Shown in pieces: positions 12,270 through 27,900 of a stretch of DNA of 64,000 nucleotides. The DNA is from Arcuatula senhousia. Taxonomy: Eukaryota; Mollusca; Bivalvia; Mytilida; Mytilidae. The notes under the pieces were generated by a model. The model had not been told where the DNA came from. It was given only the letters and a program-made list of their open reading frames with translations, and ran no database searches. A program made the translations under genes and the position numbers. The stretch lies in NCBI GenBank assembly GCA_963971305.1, contig OZ020304.1, forward strand, positions 35,574,502-35,638,501, in the 5' to 3' direction. Position 1 is the stretch's first letter. Every line of letters begins with the position of its first letter.

Positions 12270-12830
12270 TTAACTGCATGGGCTGCTAGTTGTAATAAGT
12301 CCCTTGCGTGGCCTGGATGGCAAATAGGCCGTCAGCACACCATGGCCTGTAGTAAGAGGCGAATAAGGATTTAGGGTTTCTGACATCGGGATATATAGTG
12401 CTTAACCCACAGAGCGACCAGTTTGTACCCTAGGTGGCTAAATAGGGTGGCCTTATTCCGCAGGGTTGTCTGGTCATAAGAGGAAATGCTTTGCCACTTA
12501 CCATAGTGGGCCAAAGTGTGTGGAAAGTGCCATCTTCATGCACTCGAAAGATACTTTTGCAGACCGCATAGTAGTGCACCACGTAGGCTAAATTTTCCAC
12601 CCTACCCGAATCTCCCCCACTCCAGTGGTTTCAAAATATACCGTTCCTTTATTTGCCACCCCATCCCCATATTTCTCATCATCATCATTTCATGTTCATT
12701 TTATCATCATTTATTATTTATCCACCTTATGTAACCATATAGTGTTGGGAGGGCTTATAAAACTGCAACTCACTCACTCTATTCCTGTTGTTTTATGTAG
12801 GTTGTGGTCACCACAATAAATTATTCAACC
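12270..12830 (+). repeat. Dispersed repeat family R1, copy 1
   Basis: This segment shares blocks in order with 16050-16440 and 46060-46340, both on the opposite strand: TAGGCTAAAT followed by a C-rich stretch, a CCAGTGGT/CTAGTAAT block, then CATCATCATTTCATGTTCAT. It looks like a short interspersed element. I did not find convincing tRNA-type A and B boxes. It starts within a few bases of the 3' end of the family-B element. Confidence 0.5.
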
Positions 12831-12909
12831 TAGCTATCATTAAAATTTATTTACTTTTATGTTTACCCACTCATTAGCTATATCTCGGTTACACCCAACA
12901 TTTAAAAAC

Positions 12910-12994
12910 ATGATAGTTAAGTTTTCAGTGTTCTTTTTTCAGGTAGTCTGTTTTTACATCCTCGCGGAGAATGGAATGTTTACAGCGTTTGTTG
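12910..12994 (+). CDS. DUF885 gene exon 1: start codon and signal peptide
   Basis: ATG at 12910 begins a hydrophobic leader ending YILAENGMF, followed by the donor G|GTAAAT at 12995. The single leftover G joins AT at 13543 to make GAT (Asp), in frame with GQTTVEKIQ. This start is chosen because it is the only nearby ATG that gives a secretory leader in the right phase. Confidence 0.8.
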
Positions 12995-15900
12995 GTAAAT
13001 ATCTGCAATTTCAATATAAAAAAACCCACACAATTACATTTTCACGGATTTTGACACACTGATTTGGAAATAAGCAACACGACGGGTGTGCTATAGCCCC
13101 TTTGCCTCTTACAGCCAGAAATTTACACTGGTCATTACATTGCTGTAACGCGCGAAAAGGAGATTTATATATGTATTGGGAAAATGAACATACTACATGC
13201 ACTAAGGACGTGTGAATTTGAGCAAATACCACGTTGCTGATGTTTTTGTTGTGTTGTGCGTTTCGTTTTTTATTCGAATTGTTTTTGTATCTAGTGATTT
13301 CAACTTTGTAATTTCGGACTAACGATATCTGAATGTTTCTTTTGTACCCCATCTTATATATATTTATCATCTATTTCATTAAATGATGCTGTGTATATTG
13401 TGATCTGAGCTATGCAAATGCAGTCATAAACTCATCAAATGAACAGCTCTACACGAAATCAACATCGGAGATGTTTAATTACAGCTTAAAGGGTCTTATG
13501 CTTTACTTGATTATTTTTGGTTTATTTTTTTTCACTTGTTAGATGGCCAAACTACAGTAGAAAAAATCCAGGAGGATTATTGGAAATGGAGGATGACTGA
13601 GTCTCCGGAATATTCTACCTACCTTGGGTATTATGAAAATAATGATCTACTTAGGTCATATAAAGTAGAGGATTTTGTATTACGCAAGGTAAATCCTGGA
13701 CACATGTCATACACTAATACTAATATAATAATGATTATAATTTATTTTATTATAGTGTCACACATTAGATATATACAACATATAAAATCACAATAATCTT
13801 CATCATAATGATAAAAAATGATGTCCGGCCAATATTGACCTACGAGACAATTAAAACTTATATAAATTCTATAAACTATGTACAATGTATACAACAACAA
13901 CAAAAAAAAACCAGAGGAGTATGAGAATCATACACTTCTTTCATCAATGGATACTAAAAGTTATTGATCCAAAAACCAGAAAATCAGTATGATGCTTATT
14001 TTTTTATATACCACTTTATAAATCACAAATCACAAAAACTATTAAACTGACCCACACATCATTTTATTTCTTTTGTCTCAAAAAGCCGTCCTTTTGTCGA
14101 TTGTATTAACAAGAAACTGTACACATATTTATACCCCCCACTTAAGGGGTGTCCGTCCGTCCTTCCGTTACACTTCAGGGTACCCATCTCTTATCCGCAA
14201 CTCCTCCTAAACCCCTTGATGGATTTTCATAAAACTTACACACAATCTTTGTGACATAATGTAGATGTGCACCTACTATTTTAAAATTTGATCAGAATGA
14301 TTTTTTGGGTTTCCCATAGCAAAACATGGACTTAGCCATTCGACTACACGGGGGTACCCATCTCTTTTCCGCAACTCCTCCTAAACCCCTTGATGGATTT
14401 TCATGAAACTTACACACAATCTTAGTGACATAATGTAGATGTGCACCTACTATTTTAAAATTTGATCAGAACGATTTGTGGGATTTCCCATAGCAAAACA
14501 TGGACTTAGCCATTCGACTACATGGGGGTACCCATCTCTTATCCGCCACTCCTCCTAAACCCATTGATGGATTTTCATGAAACGTACACACAATCCTTGT
14601 GACATAATGTAGATGTGCACCTACTATTTTAAAATTTGATCAGAATGATTTTTGGGGTTTCCCATAGCAAAACATGGACTTAGCCATTCGACTACATGGG
14701 GGTACCCATCTCTTATCCGCAACTCATCCTAAACCCATTGATGGATTTTCATGAAACATACACACAATCTTTGTGACATAATGTAAATGTGCACCTACTA
14801 TTTTAAAATTTGATCAGAATGATTTTTGGGGTTTCCCATAGCAAAACATGGACTTAGCCATTCGGCTACATGGGGGTGCCCATCTCTTATCCACCACTCC
14901 TCCTAAACCCCTTGATGGATTTTCATGAAACTTACACACACTCTGTGTGACATAATGTAGATGCGAACCTACTATTTTAAAATTTGATCAGAATGATATT
15001 TGGGGTTTCCATAGCAAAACATGGTCTTAGCCATTCGACTACATGGGGGTACCCTTCTCTTATCCACCACTCCTCCTAAACCCATTGATGGATTGTCATG
15101 AAACTTTCACACAATTTTTGTAACATAATATAGATATGCACCTACTATTCGAAAGTTTGATCAGAATGATTTTGGGGTTTCTCTTATCTGCAACTCCTCC
15201 TAAACCCTTTGATGGATTTTCATGAAACTTACACACAATTTTTGTGACATAATGTAGATGTGCATCTCTTATTTTAAAATTTTATCTGATTAATTTTTTT
15301 TGGGGGGTGGGGGGTATTTATTTGTGAGCTGCGGCTCACAGTTTTTCTAGTTTGTATATAAAATGCATGTTAGTTCCACAGTGCGATGAAGTAGTCGATT
15401 GTATCTTAAATTTAATGATATAATAAGAGACATTTCATTTCAATTACATTTCAGAATAAGGTGGAGGGGTTTCTACGTGATCTGGAAACAGTGGAATTCT
15501 CAACTCTCACTCCATCTAAAAAAGCAGACTACTTGATTCTTAAAGACACATTCCAAACTTTCATCAATGGATACGATTTTTCTATGTAAGAACTTACATT
15601 TGGAATGTTTCACTAAATAGTAGCAGATTGTTGTAGAGTGGTATTGCTGTCAACAAAATTTTAATTTTCTACAGCAGTTGGCAAGAAACGCTACAAAACA
15701 ATTCTATATACGGTCTAACAATTTGACACGAATATTAATAAAACATTGAAATAAACTTTTAAAATACATGAAATACGTAGAATTCATTTCCAATGTTATA
15801 TATTTTTAGGTATGGTGCCCTCAATCCAATCAATAACCTAGAAGGAATACATATCTACTATTCAGCAAGCATGGCAGCAACAAGAACGAGGGGTGATTTC

Positions 15901-18900
15901 GAAAATTATATCGTCAGACTTAAAAACATCCCTCACCAAGTAGGTCTAAACTTACGTTAATCATATATATACCAATCATAATTAGCAGATGGTTAATATG
16001 TGTTATACTTTGACAACCTCAATGTTTTTTTTCAAAACCAATGTAAATCATCATTATTTTTTAGCCATGAGATATACACTTACACTGTCATTATCTGTAC
16101 ATGTACTTTTTAGATTTCTAAAATCTACTTCAAATTTCAAAACACTAGTGTGAACTGAAGAAGGATAAGCTAGTAAGTTATACAATGCAATTTTGACTAT
16201 ATCAGAGAGATGAACATGAAGAGGGTGATACAATAAACACGAAATGAGTAGGGAGTTTGGACTACTAGTATTACTAGAAAAGGATACATGGGTAAGGTCT
16301 GGTAATTTAGCCAACTGATAGGGAGATTTTTATGGTTCTTTTCTCACCAAAGTCTGCAACAGTGCTAAACGTGCGAGAAACGTGACACTCTCCCAGCAAC
16401 TGTCAGATTTTGTGTGTTATGGTCAGGGGACATCAATAATAAAGATGTTAGGATTATTCAGTCAACACCAGAAGCACAATCCCAATCGCTTTATCAACAA
16501 AGCGCACTCGTCATCAAGTTAAGGGGCGCTCTGTAGTAAGCAGACCTGTCCCTATCAGCAAACAACCTTATAAAGTGTGACATGAATTAAGAAAACTAAA
16601 AAAAATGAATTTAGAATATTAAACGACAAAGTATTTAATAAGATTTTGTTTTTAGATGAACGAAATTATTGACAGCTTTCGAGAAGCAATACGGCTAAAC
16701 AGAACATATAACCAAGTTTCTATAGTAAGTATACCTAGATCATTGGATTTACAAACATTAGGACCCAAAGAACATTTTAGACAGTTCTATTTCTCATAAG
16801 ATCATGTTTTCAAAAATGTTCCAGGCGATGACTGCTTTTCATTTTAGATTCAAAAAATTCTTAATGAATGTTGTGCCTCATATGCACTTATTTCACATTG
16901 AGTTATTGCTTATTCTTCCGGAGCACCTGAGTTCACTCTCGTTACGACTTGAGTTCGCGCTGTTGATTTCTGTTCGGTTGATTTTGTGCTTTTTTTATGT
17001 TTTATGCTTCTTCGTGCTGTTCTCGTTCGTGTTTACTGATTATGTCGTTGCCCTTACGGATGTTTGAAAACTCGAATGCCCCATTGGTGCCTCTTTGCTT
17101 CTCTCGATCCGCTCATAGGATTTTAAACAATACATTATGTCATAACGTGCGAAGTGTCTGCAATATATCCCAAATTCACACACGTTAGATTTAAGAAAAT
17201 GACAAAAACTTATTTGATATTAAACATAAAATTTTATAGAGTAAAGTGATTGGAGATATAAACAAACTACTCGTGGACCCAGCAGACTCTACATTTTTCG
17301 TAGGGATAAATTTTACACTATCAGATACGGCAACAATATCAGAAAATGATAAGTAAGTATGATTTTAGATAGTTACTTCTGAACTTTTGTAGCAGTAAAA
17401 GTGACTATGTTTCGTATAACGACTTAAACAACATAGATCAATAGAGACAGACAGTCCCAATTTTGCTGAGAACAAAACATATTGCAACAGTATTCATGTT
17501 AAAGACTAAATTTGGTTATAAACAGTATTGTACATTATGACTGCAATAATTGTCAATTAGTTCACGCCTTTTATTCAAGTATATACAGGGCTTGATTTTA
17601 TGGCAAACCACCCTTTTCCATTTTGCAATATAATCAATGTCTTGACATAGAATGCAACACTTTAATTTCATCTACTAGAACACTAAAAGCAAATGTTTTT
17701 GTTCTCAGAGGTGACATACGAGCAAGGACACTGGCGGCTACTAACGAAACCATTGAATCTTACAGAAAGCTGAGCGACTTTCTAAAAAACGTAAGTTAAA
17801 TTAAATGAATGTTAGAACCGTTTTCTCATCCGGAGCACCTAAGTTCACTCTCATAACGACTACAGTTCGCGTTGTTAATTGATATTCAGTAGTTTTTTTT
17901 GTGATTCCTTTTTTTATATGTTGTCTGTTTTTTTTCGTCCTGTCCTTGTCTGTGTTTACTGTTTTTTTTTCTCTGTCCTTTCGGACTTTGACATTCGAAT
18001 GCCCCATTGCTACCTCTGCTTCTTAGATAATATATGGAATGTAAGACCCTGGGAGGAAAGTGGACGTTATCATTTATTAGTAGAGATTCTTACAATTGCT
18101 TACTCATCCACTGTTTTATTATACTTCTAGAGAATTTAAGTTACATTTTTGTAGAACTAAATTCGAAGTTCTCTTAAGAAAATTTACGTAAGAATAAAAA
18201 AAACAGCAAAAAATATATGCACAATGTATAAGGCAAACAAACTGTTTAAGTTAAGTTTGTTTATTTAAACAGAATAACACATATCTTCAATTAACTTAAT
18301 GTACATGATAATTTGATCACTTGCAACAGGAATACATTCCAAAAACAAGGAGCGGTTTAGGAGTAAACACACTTTCCAACGGCGCTAACTACTACAAAGC
18401 ATGTCTTCGCTGGCATTTATCCTACGACATGTCACCTGAAGAGGTTCATAGAATTGGAGAACAAGAAGTGGAACGAATCAATACAGATATGATAAGGGTA
18501 AGATACAATGCATGTGTACCAAATGGTGGAGCAAATAATGCAATGCTTATAAGTGTAAACTAAATCTTTGCCACTATTGTGAACTTAATGTCTACTATAT
18601 GAAACTAGAATTATAAATTAAATACCAATAAAGCAGGTAGTTAATTGACAGCACCGTGAAAATCTTCCATGTTTGTAAATAAACAGTAAAACTGACTTCT
18701 TAGTGCGCCATCACTTGGCTTAGAACCGCGTCAAACTTCCCTATCCCTGAATATTGACACCTTGGCTTGACAACCCTTCAATCTTCCCCTTACTGTGGTG
18801 ACGGCTTGACAACCCTTCAAATACCCCATACTAACAGTCACCTTGGCTTGGTAACCTGTCAAACCTTTCCATACCAGACCACTGACAGTCTTATTGGTTT

Positions 18901-21900
18901 GGTACCCTTCAAACCTCACCACACCAACACACTGATAGTCTTACTGGCTTGAAACCCCGTGAAACCTCCCCTCCGATTACCAACACACTGATAGTCTTAC
19001 TGTCTTGAAACCCCGTAAAACCTCCCCTCCGATTACCAACACACTGATAGTCTTACTGTCTTGAAACCCCGTAAAACCTCCCCTCCGATTACCAACACAC
19101 TGATAGTCTTACTGGCTTGAAACCCCGTGAAACCTCCCCTCCGATTACCAACACACTGATAGTCTTACTGGCTTGAAACCCCGTGAAACCTCCCCTCCGA
19201 TTACCAACACACTTATAGTCTTACTGGCTTGGAACCCCGTAAAACCTCCCCTCACCATACCAACACACTGATAGTCTTACTGGCTTGAACCCCCGTGAAA
19301 CCTCCCTTCCGATTACCAACACACTGATAGTCTTACTGTCTTGAAACCCCGTAAAACCTCCCCTTACCAGCAACCTGACAGTCACCCTGGCTTGGTTCTC
19401 CATCAATCTTCACCATAACAGCATACTGACAGTTTTTTTTGGCTAAGTACGCTGTTAAACCTTCCCTTACCAGCATACTGACAGTTACCTTGGCTTGGTA
19501 TCTCGTATAATATCCCCATAAAACCTCCACTTACCAGCATACTGATAGTCTTACTGGGTTGGTACCCCGTAAAACCTCCTAGCAACCCGACAGTCACCTT
19601 GGCTTTGTTCCCCATCAAACTTCCCCATAACAGCATACTGACAGAAATCTTCCCTTAATACTAGCATAATAACAGTCACCTTGACATATTTACCTTTCAG
19701 CATACTGGCATTTACCTTCAAGACTTGGTTTGGTATCCAGTCTACCCTCCTGATATTATAATCCAGACAGTCAACTTGACCTTGTCCCCAGTTAAACCTC
19801 TCCATACCATCAAACTGAAAAAGCACCTTGGCTTGGTACCCCCTTCAGATCTTCCCATACAAACACACTGACAGTCTTATTCACTTATATGTGGCCCTTT
19901 GGCTTGGTACAGAGTCAAAGTTTCATCTTCATTTTATGATAGTATAGATATGCTAGAAGCGAAAAATCCTTTAGAGAAAAAACAAGCGAAATAAAGATGT
20001 TAGTCAAGTATACAATGGAAAAATTCAATAAACAACCACTATACTAACAATTCTATCGATATATATATATAACTGTGGCGAATATAGCACTTAATTCGGG
20101 ACTTAATTACAATGTTAACTTTAATATTTATATTAACGTTTAGATTGTTAGAAAGCTAGGATTCAGTGGTTCAGTGAAGCAATTCTTTGACTCCCTGAAA
20201 AATGATTCCAGATTTCACTTTGATAATGCTGTAAGTACATATTAAATTTTTAACTTTTTAGATTCTTTAAATAAAATATATGTTTTTGCAGTTTTAGGGT
20301 CAAATTTTTTTCTCTCAAAATATTATTTAATTTCAGAAACACAAAGTTAAACATTAGTAGATTACCACGATCGGTGTACCATTTTAAAGTTTTTGACTAT
20401 CAAATGTTTGGATAAAAATGAAGTTCCTCCTTGAAATATGTCTATACAGCACCAAATTAAACGTCTTTATACTTCATATCTATATTTTGTATAAATAAGT
20501 GTAATTTAATGTTTTCTAAGCAATACTAGCACCCTTTTTTAACTTGTAGACTCAAATTCTGGAGATGTACAATGATATCGTTTTTAATAGAATAGGACCA
20601 AAGCTAAAAGAGTACTTTGAGAACATTCCAGATGTTCCGTTGGAGTAAGTTTGGTGCTTTATTGTTATTGTTTAATTATGTTTAATTTAATTGACGTTTT
20701 AGATTTTTGTTCTTTTGTAAAAGTATAAGTTAATTATTTTATTCAATTTGCACATTTTTGGTCAAGGATATAAACCGATTTCTTTATCTTATTCATAACA
20801 TGTCCTAAACATAAAAACAGATTTAGAATTATAAAAAGATATTGGTTCATATTGAATTATATAATAAAGTAGAAAAAGTACTGTTTTGTAAAAAAAAAAC
20901 ATACAAATTTAACAGTTTACAAGAATATTTTTTATACATTTGATTAATAAAAGCCCACTTGGGGATAAACGGGCTATACAAATCCATACCCCTTTGGTAA
21001 ATGTCTCTTCAGAATACGAGAGATGACATACGATGGCCCTGGTGGAGGTTATTCTTCAGCATCAGACACAAGACCAGGAATATTTTGGATCAACCTAATA
21101 CGACCTGCAGAAAAGTAAGGTTATTAAGAAAAAAAATTAAAATGTGATAACGTGTTTGCTGTAGACGACAATATAATTTTATATAACACGTACAAGAAAT
21201 AATATTGATACATTTTCTCTTATAAACACCATTATTGATAATAACGTTAACCTATATCCAAATAGAATTCTAAGGTGGTACAATAGTAAAAAACGATCAG
21301 ATAGAATTTTCTCAAAAACATTCAAAAACTGATTTTGTCATTTTAGTCCATCATTTGATTTTATGTCATTGAGTTTACACGAGGCTAGTCCTGGACATCA
21401 CTTACAGGTATGTAAATAATCATTCTTAAATCATTGTAACCTTAAGGAACTTATTGCAGAATTAAGATAAAAATCGCTAAGCTGATGAATAATATTTAAG
21501 TAGCAACAGATTATATTAAGAACAATAAGGTCCAATTATCTGATTTATGCGTGGTCTTTTTCACAAAACCTACAATTTCAATTTAGTTTAATAAAAACGA
21601 ATTTACGATATGTCATTATTCAATGACAAATTTTTGAATAAACTAAGTTGTAAAATTGTAAAATGTTTATTTTTTTGCTAGCATAGTTATGCAATGGGAG
21701 CAGCACTACCTGACTACAGACGACAGACAGAGATTTCATTCTATGATGTCCCATTTTGGCACCCGTTTTATTCTGCATACTCAGAAGTACGGCTGTATTA
21801 TTGCTATCATATCGCAACTTAACTGTACCTTCATTCTGAAAAGTGCCTCGTTTTAGAAATGTAGGACTATGGTCTCAAATAATAAGTGGCTTACATTCGA

Positions 21901-24900
21901 GAACAATTTAATTAAGAACCTTGATCTTAAAAACTAGTCCGATAAAAAATTGTCTTTCGAAATCTATTTTATAATATAATAAGAAAATGAGAAATGTAAC
22001 CACGAATATAAACTTCAAATGGAAAAAAATATTAACCAAGGTTCACCTCGTTTATCTTTCAATTATTTAAGTGTTTTATTTATTTTGGCAAAGATCAGTT
22101 TCCTTACCTTTTAAGATTTTTAAAGAATCATTATTTGATTTTCACTTTTTAATTGATTTTTGGGACTAGTCTGTAGTATCTTATCATATTGTAGGGCTGG
22201 GCACTATATTCAGAATACCTCGGTGTGGAAATGGGACTCTATGCCGATGATTATGAAACGTAAGTTAGAGATATTTATTAGAACATTACATATGGTAAGA
22301 TTTGCATTTGCTGAAATTTGAGGAGCTCTCTGAATTGTCTTTATTGTAGACAGACATATCATGACATAAAAAGTAATTCTTTCCAATGTACTTTATAAAA
22401 CGTTTGATTGAATTACCATGCTTTTGAAAAATAGTACAGACAGCATGTTCTTTTTTTCAGGTTAGGGCGATACAGTGGCGAAATCTTGAGGGCATGTCGT
22501 CTTGTCGTAGATACAGGACTACATTATTACAAGTGAGTATTTTAATGATTCCCAGTTCCTAAAATTCTAAAAAATCAAGACTTGTCATCTATATCTCATT
22601 TATATCACAATACCGTATATGTGACGGTCTGTAAAACCAAATTTTAATTGACAATTGTTGAATTTGTCGGTATCAGATATAATTACACAATAATTTCATT
22701 GGTCTGGCAGCGCATGTTTGAACATTGTTCCATGATGTAAGTGATTACTAGTAGTAACGTTCAGTAACTAAAAACTTTTCTCTATAGCTTTGGGTCTTTG
22801 TATTTTGTATTAAAGCGCTTTGTCAATAGCCACTACTGGTAATGCAGGTTTGCAACAGAAATTAAACAAACTTCAATTTTTTTTCGATGAGTGGGGAATA
22901 GATGTTAACCTCTCCAAAACCAAAGCTATGATTTTTAACAAGACCGGTAGACATATCAAGGAAAAATTCTCTTTTCGTAACAAAACACTGGAGTGTACTA
23001 ATCAATATAAATATCTTGGAATAACACTAACACCGTCGGGGTCTTTTCAAGAAGCTAAAACTGATCTTTACAGGAAAGCCACAAAAGCCTTATTTGAACT
23101 TTATAAGGCTGAATATGTGTCCCTTGGGCCAAGCATCAGATCCTCATTACATATCTTTTATCATACCATTAAATCCATGCTATTATATGGTGCAGATATT
23201 TGGGGCTGTTATGTTCCACCCTCTTTTAAATATGAACATATCTGTAACTTTACAAAACAATCTAACTTTTCCCCAGCCTCTAAACTAGAACTCCACTTTA
23301 TAAAATGTATAATTGGTGTTAACAAAAAAGTCTCAAATTTTGGGGTTATGTCTGAGACAGGGAGACTTCCCATTATTTTGGATTGCTTTTAAGCAAGTAC
23401 TAATTATTGGAACAGAGTAGAAAATACTCCATCAGGCTTAATAAAAGATGCATATGAAGAATAAAAAAAGGTTCATGAGGAGGGTGGCAGATCATGGTTC
23501 TCAGCAATATCAAATATGTTCACTATATTAAAAACTCCAGGAGGAAACAAATATAAACTATGCTCAAATTCTGCTTGTAAAACTACAGTAAAGACTGATT
23601 TAAGAAAATTATATATAAACGTCTGGAACAGTTACAGGAATTTTTTAATTAATGAAAATGGAAAACTAAGAACACATGTTAAGATCAAAACAAATTTTGG
23701 TTTTGAAAAATATCTTGATTTAATAAAAGATTTCAGAAACAGAAGGTCCATTACAAAGTTAAAAATCAGTTCTCATAGATTAAAAATTTAATCGGGTCGA
23801 TATACCAAACCCTTAACTCCGTTAAATGAAAGATTATGCGAAAGTTGTTCTATAAATGAAATTGATGATGAGATTCATTATTTTACTAACTGTACTCATT
23901 TTACTACATCTAGAGAAACTCTATATGATACAATAATATACAATTATCACCCTAGTTGGTGTGTGACCCGGTGGTTTCTTTCCCCGAGAAAGTACTTTTC
24001 GAGGGGAAAGAAATGCCGGGTCACATATCATCTAGGGTGATAACTGTTATATTATATCGAATAATTAAATTAAACCATTCAATTTTGAATTTTTAACATA
24101 TTTCGGGCAATTTAACCTTTTTCCATGGGAAATATTACAGCCCATACAATATTGAAGAAAATTCGTGGGGCCACGTGCAAATTCTCATAAGAGGGTGACC
24201 TTACCATGCGACCCAACGCTTACCGGTAGACCCAGCGAAATATCACATGTCACGTGAAAACCTCCAAGCGAATCACAATAAAGATTTTTATATGAGTATA
24301 TAATATTTAAAACTAACTCACATTTCAATAATATGTCCTCTTTTAAACTATTCTGGACCTTTAACTGTGGAAATGAAACAATTTTAAATAACCTTTGTAA
24401 ATTCCTCCTGGATTCTGGAGTTATTTAAAAAAAATACAGTGTATCTGCACTGATCTGTCTTAAATTATGACAATTTCTTTGTTTATATTATTTTGTATGG
24501 CCTCATATATGTTTTCATGTATATTCTGTCATAAATAAATATTTGTACTGTTATTGCCCCTTGAGGGCCCATGATTGGTCAAATAAACTTGTATTATTTG
24601 GTAAGACCAGTAGTCTCGAGAGTAGTCTGGTCGTCGGACTTGTCTGACACAAATTTTACCAAATATATATTTGTTGAAAATTTTCTGATCGTCTATATTC
24701 ACAATCATGTTTCTTTCCTTGAATTGCACTTGTCAATATCCTTGGTGTTGTATTTGACTTTCATGTTTGATCTTTCAAGTCGTGAAAACGTACTTTCTAT
24801 ACTTTTGGTTATTGTCCTGTAAATGTTTTGGTTTAATGCTGCTAACAATATGTTACTTCTCTAAATTTTCATATACAGCACCGTGACAGAGATTACTGTT

Positions 24901-27900
24901 TAATTGATACCCGCTTCGTTACTTTATTTTTATTTTTTTACGCATTACAAAATACCAAAGTGGTATACAAAAACGGTTAATTTGATTATGCTACATATAG
25001 AGATATCAAGGAGTAACCTCTTATCAGCAGCATTTATATCAAAACATTGGAAAACATTGGAAAAGTACTCTAGCTCAAAGCATTCAAACAGGGAAGCCAA
25101 ATCCAGCACCAAGGATGTCAACCAAGAAAAGAAACATGGTGTTGTAAAAAATTTGAATTTAGTCAATCAGAAATTTCAATAATAATAGACCGTTAACTAA
25201 ATCTTTGTACATAACACTAGAGAAACAATGTTACATACACCATTACCTGTTGATTATTTCTTCAATCTTTGTAGTTAAATCTAAGCCCTTATAGTCATCA
25301 CCCCGGGGTCAACACCGAGCCTGAACACTTGGACTTTAAAACCAAAGAACGTAACTACGGTAGTTTTGTTATTACCTTTATTTATCTACAACGGTTTCTT
25401 ACCAAATGAAAATATTCAAAATCGGATACCAAATGCAATCATGCCCTTTTCTCTTTGAATTTATTTTAAAACACTGTTAGTGTTGTCTCTCTTTCATTGA
25501 TAGCTAAGTTTTCTAATTCTGGGGTAGAAAAAGTCACTTACGACTCATAATATTGTAGCTGGAGTAGAGAAAGGGCTGTGGAGTATATGCTGAATTATAC
25601 AGCATATTCAAGGGAGGCCACCGAGATAGAAGTCGATAGATATGTAACATGGCCTGGACAAGCATGTGCCTACAAATTAGGGGAAATCAAAATAATAGAG
25701 CTGAGGAAAAAGGCCGAGGATCAGTTAGGTTAGTTTTATACTATGCTATGGTAAGGAAACCATGCGGATAATTTATTACCATATTCTTAAAGTAGTGAAT
25801 GAAGCCGAATGGTGGCAAAAGGGCAGTAGACACGAACAAGAACACAAAGAAATAGACAACAAAAAAAAACACACAAAACATTCGAATAGCAATCATTTCA
25901 TCCTTTGGTTATTCGAACCGATGCATTGGTAAGTCATAATTGTATTGTGTTCAACTTTCCCTTTTTGTGTAGCAACTTTCCGTCCGCTCCTGCTTATGGA
26001 GTCTTCGTATCACTGTTGATTCGTTACTCCATAGCTTGTGGGAATGACATCGATTTCCTTGGCAGAGCGTCACGTCTGTCACAAAAAGTGATAACACAGG
26101 GCTATGTTGCTCCTCGGTTTCTGTCTTCACTCAATAAATTTTACAGAAGACATCGTGCTCATAGACAAATACAGGATTTCTATCTCTCTCTCAGATGAAT
26201 GCAGATGTTGGTTTGTCATATTCCTTTACCGGTATTGACATACTGAACTGGAAATTGGCAGACGAACGGGTGCGCTTTAGCAAGCAGGAACTGATTATTC
26301 TTCCGGAGTACTAGTACCTGAGTTCCCCCTCGTTACGACTTGACTTCGCGGTGTTGATTTCTGTTCGGATGTTTTTGTGGTTTTTGTTTTTTCTTCGTGC
26401 TATTCGTTATGTTTACTGGTTTTGACGTTGCCCTATCCGACTTTTGATACTCTAATGCTCCATTGGTGCCTCTTTGCTTCTCTCTTCAAGTTCAACGTTA
26501 TTTAAAAATTACAAGTTACTACTTTTAGCATTTTTGGTGAGTCTAATGACATTGTGCACTGATCCCCAGTTTTACTTTTTAGCTCACCTGGACCGAAGGT
26601 CCAGGTGAGCTATTACCATCACTTGGCGTCCGTCGTCGTCGTCTGTCGTCGTCGTCGTCTGTCGTCGTCGTCTGTTAACAATTTTTCAAAAATCTTCTCC
26701 TCTGAAACTACCAAACAGAATTTAATGAAACTTGGTATGAATGATCCTTAGGGTGTCCTGCACCAAACTTGTGTTTTGATTTTTAATCCGTTAAAAAACA
26801 TGGCCGCCGTTACTAAAAATAGACTAGGGGGGTCAGACTACTGTTTTTGGCTTATAAATCAAAAAGTATAAGAGATAGAGGAAATCTGAGGCACGATACT
26901 GATTCAGCATCAAAAGCTCTACAAAAGTCTCCATTTGGTCAAAGTTGTCAGATGACCCCTTATAGGGGTTACGGCCCCTTAAAGGTGAAAAATAGCATTT
27001 TTTCATGTTTTTGGCCTACAGAATGAAAACTTTTGCAGATAGAGATTAGCTGTTGCTTGCTTAAATGTTCAGCTCATTTAACTCTACAAAAGTCTCCATA
27101 GGGTCGAAATTGTCAGATGACCCCTTATAGGGGTTACGGCCCCTTAAAGTTGAAAAATAGCCATTTTTCATGTTTTTGGCCTACAGAATGAAAACTATTG
27201 CAGATAGAGATTAGCTGTTGCTTGCTTAAATGTTTAGCTCATTTAGCTCTACGAAAGTCTCCATAGCATCGAAGTTGTCAGATAACCCCTTATAGGGGTT
27301 ACGGCCCCGGAAAAATGGCATTTTTTCATGTTTTTGGCCTACAGAATGAAAACTATTGCACATAGAGATTAGCTGTTGCTTGCTTAAATGTTCAGCTCAT
27401 TGAGCTCTACAAAATTCTCCATAGGGTCGAAGTTGGCAGATGACCCCTTATAGGGGTTACGGCCCCTGAAAAATAGCGATTTTTCATGTTTTTGGCCTAC
27501 AGAATGAAAACTATTGCAGAAAGAGATTAGCTGTTGCTTGCTTAAATGTTCAGCTCATTTAGCTTTACAAAATTCTCCATAGGGTTGAAGTTGTCAGATG
27601 ATCCCTTATAGGGGTTACGGCCCCTGAAAAATAGCCATTTTTCATGTTTTTGGCCTACAGAATGAAAACTATTGCAGATAGAGATTAGCTGTTGGTTGCT
27701 TAAATGTTCAGCTCATTTAGCTCTACAAAAGTCTTCATAGGGTCGAAGTTTTCAGATGACTCCTTATAGGGGTTATGGCCCCTTATAGGTGAAAAATGGT
27801 GTTTTTGGCCTATAGAATGAAAACTATTGCAGGTAGAGAAAAGCTGTTGCTTGCTTAAATGTTCAGCTCATTTAGCTCTACAAAAGTATAGGGTCAACAT

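Noticed and set aside
12270..12520. Possible tRNA-derived SINE head
   Set aside because: No convincing A box, B box or cloverleaf was seen by eye, so it is kept only as a dispersed repeat.
22820..23392. 190-residue frame as a host gene
   Set aside because: It is the C-terminal part of a LINE reverse transcriptase, broken by a stop and an insertion.
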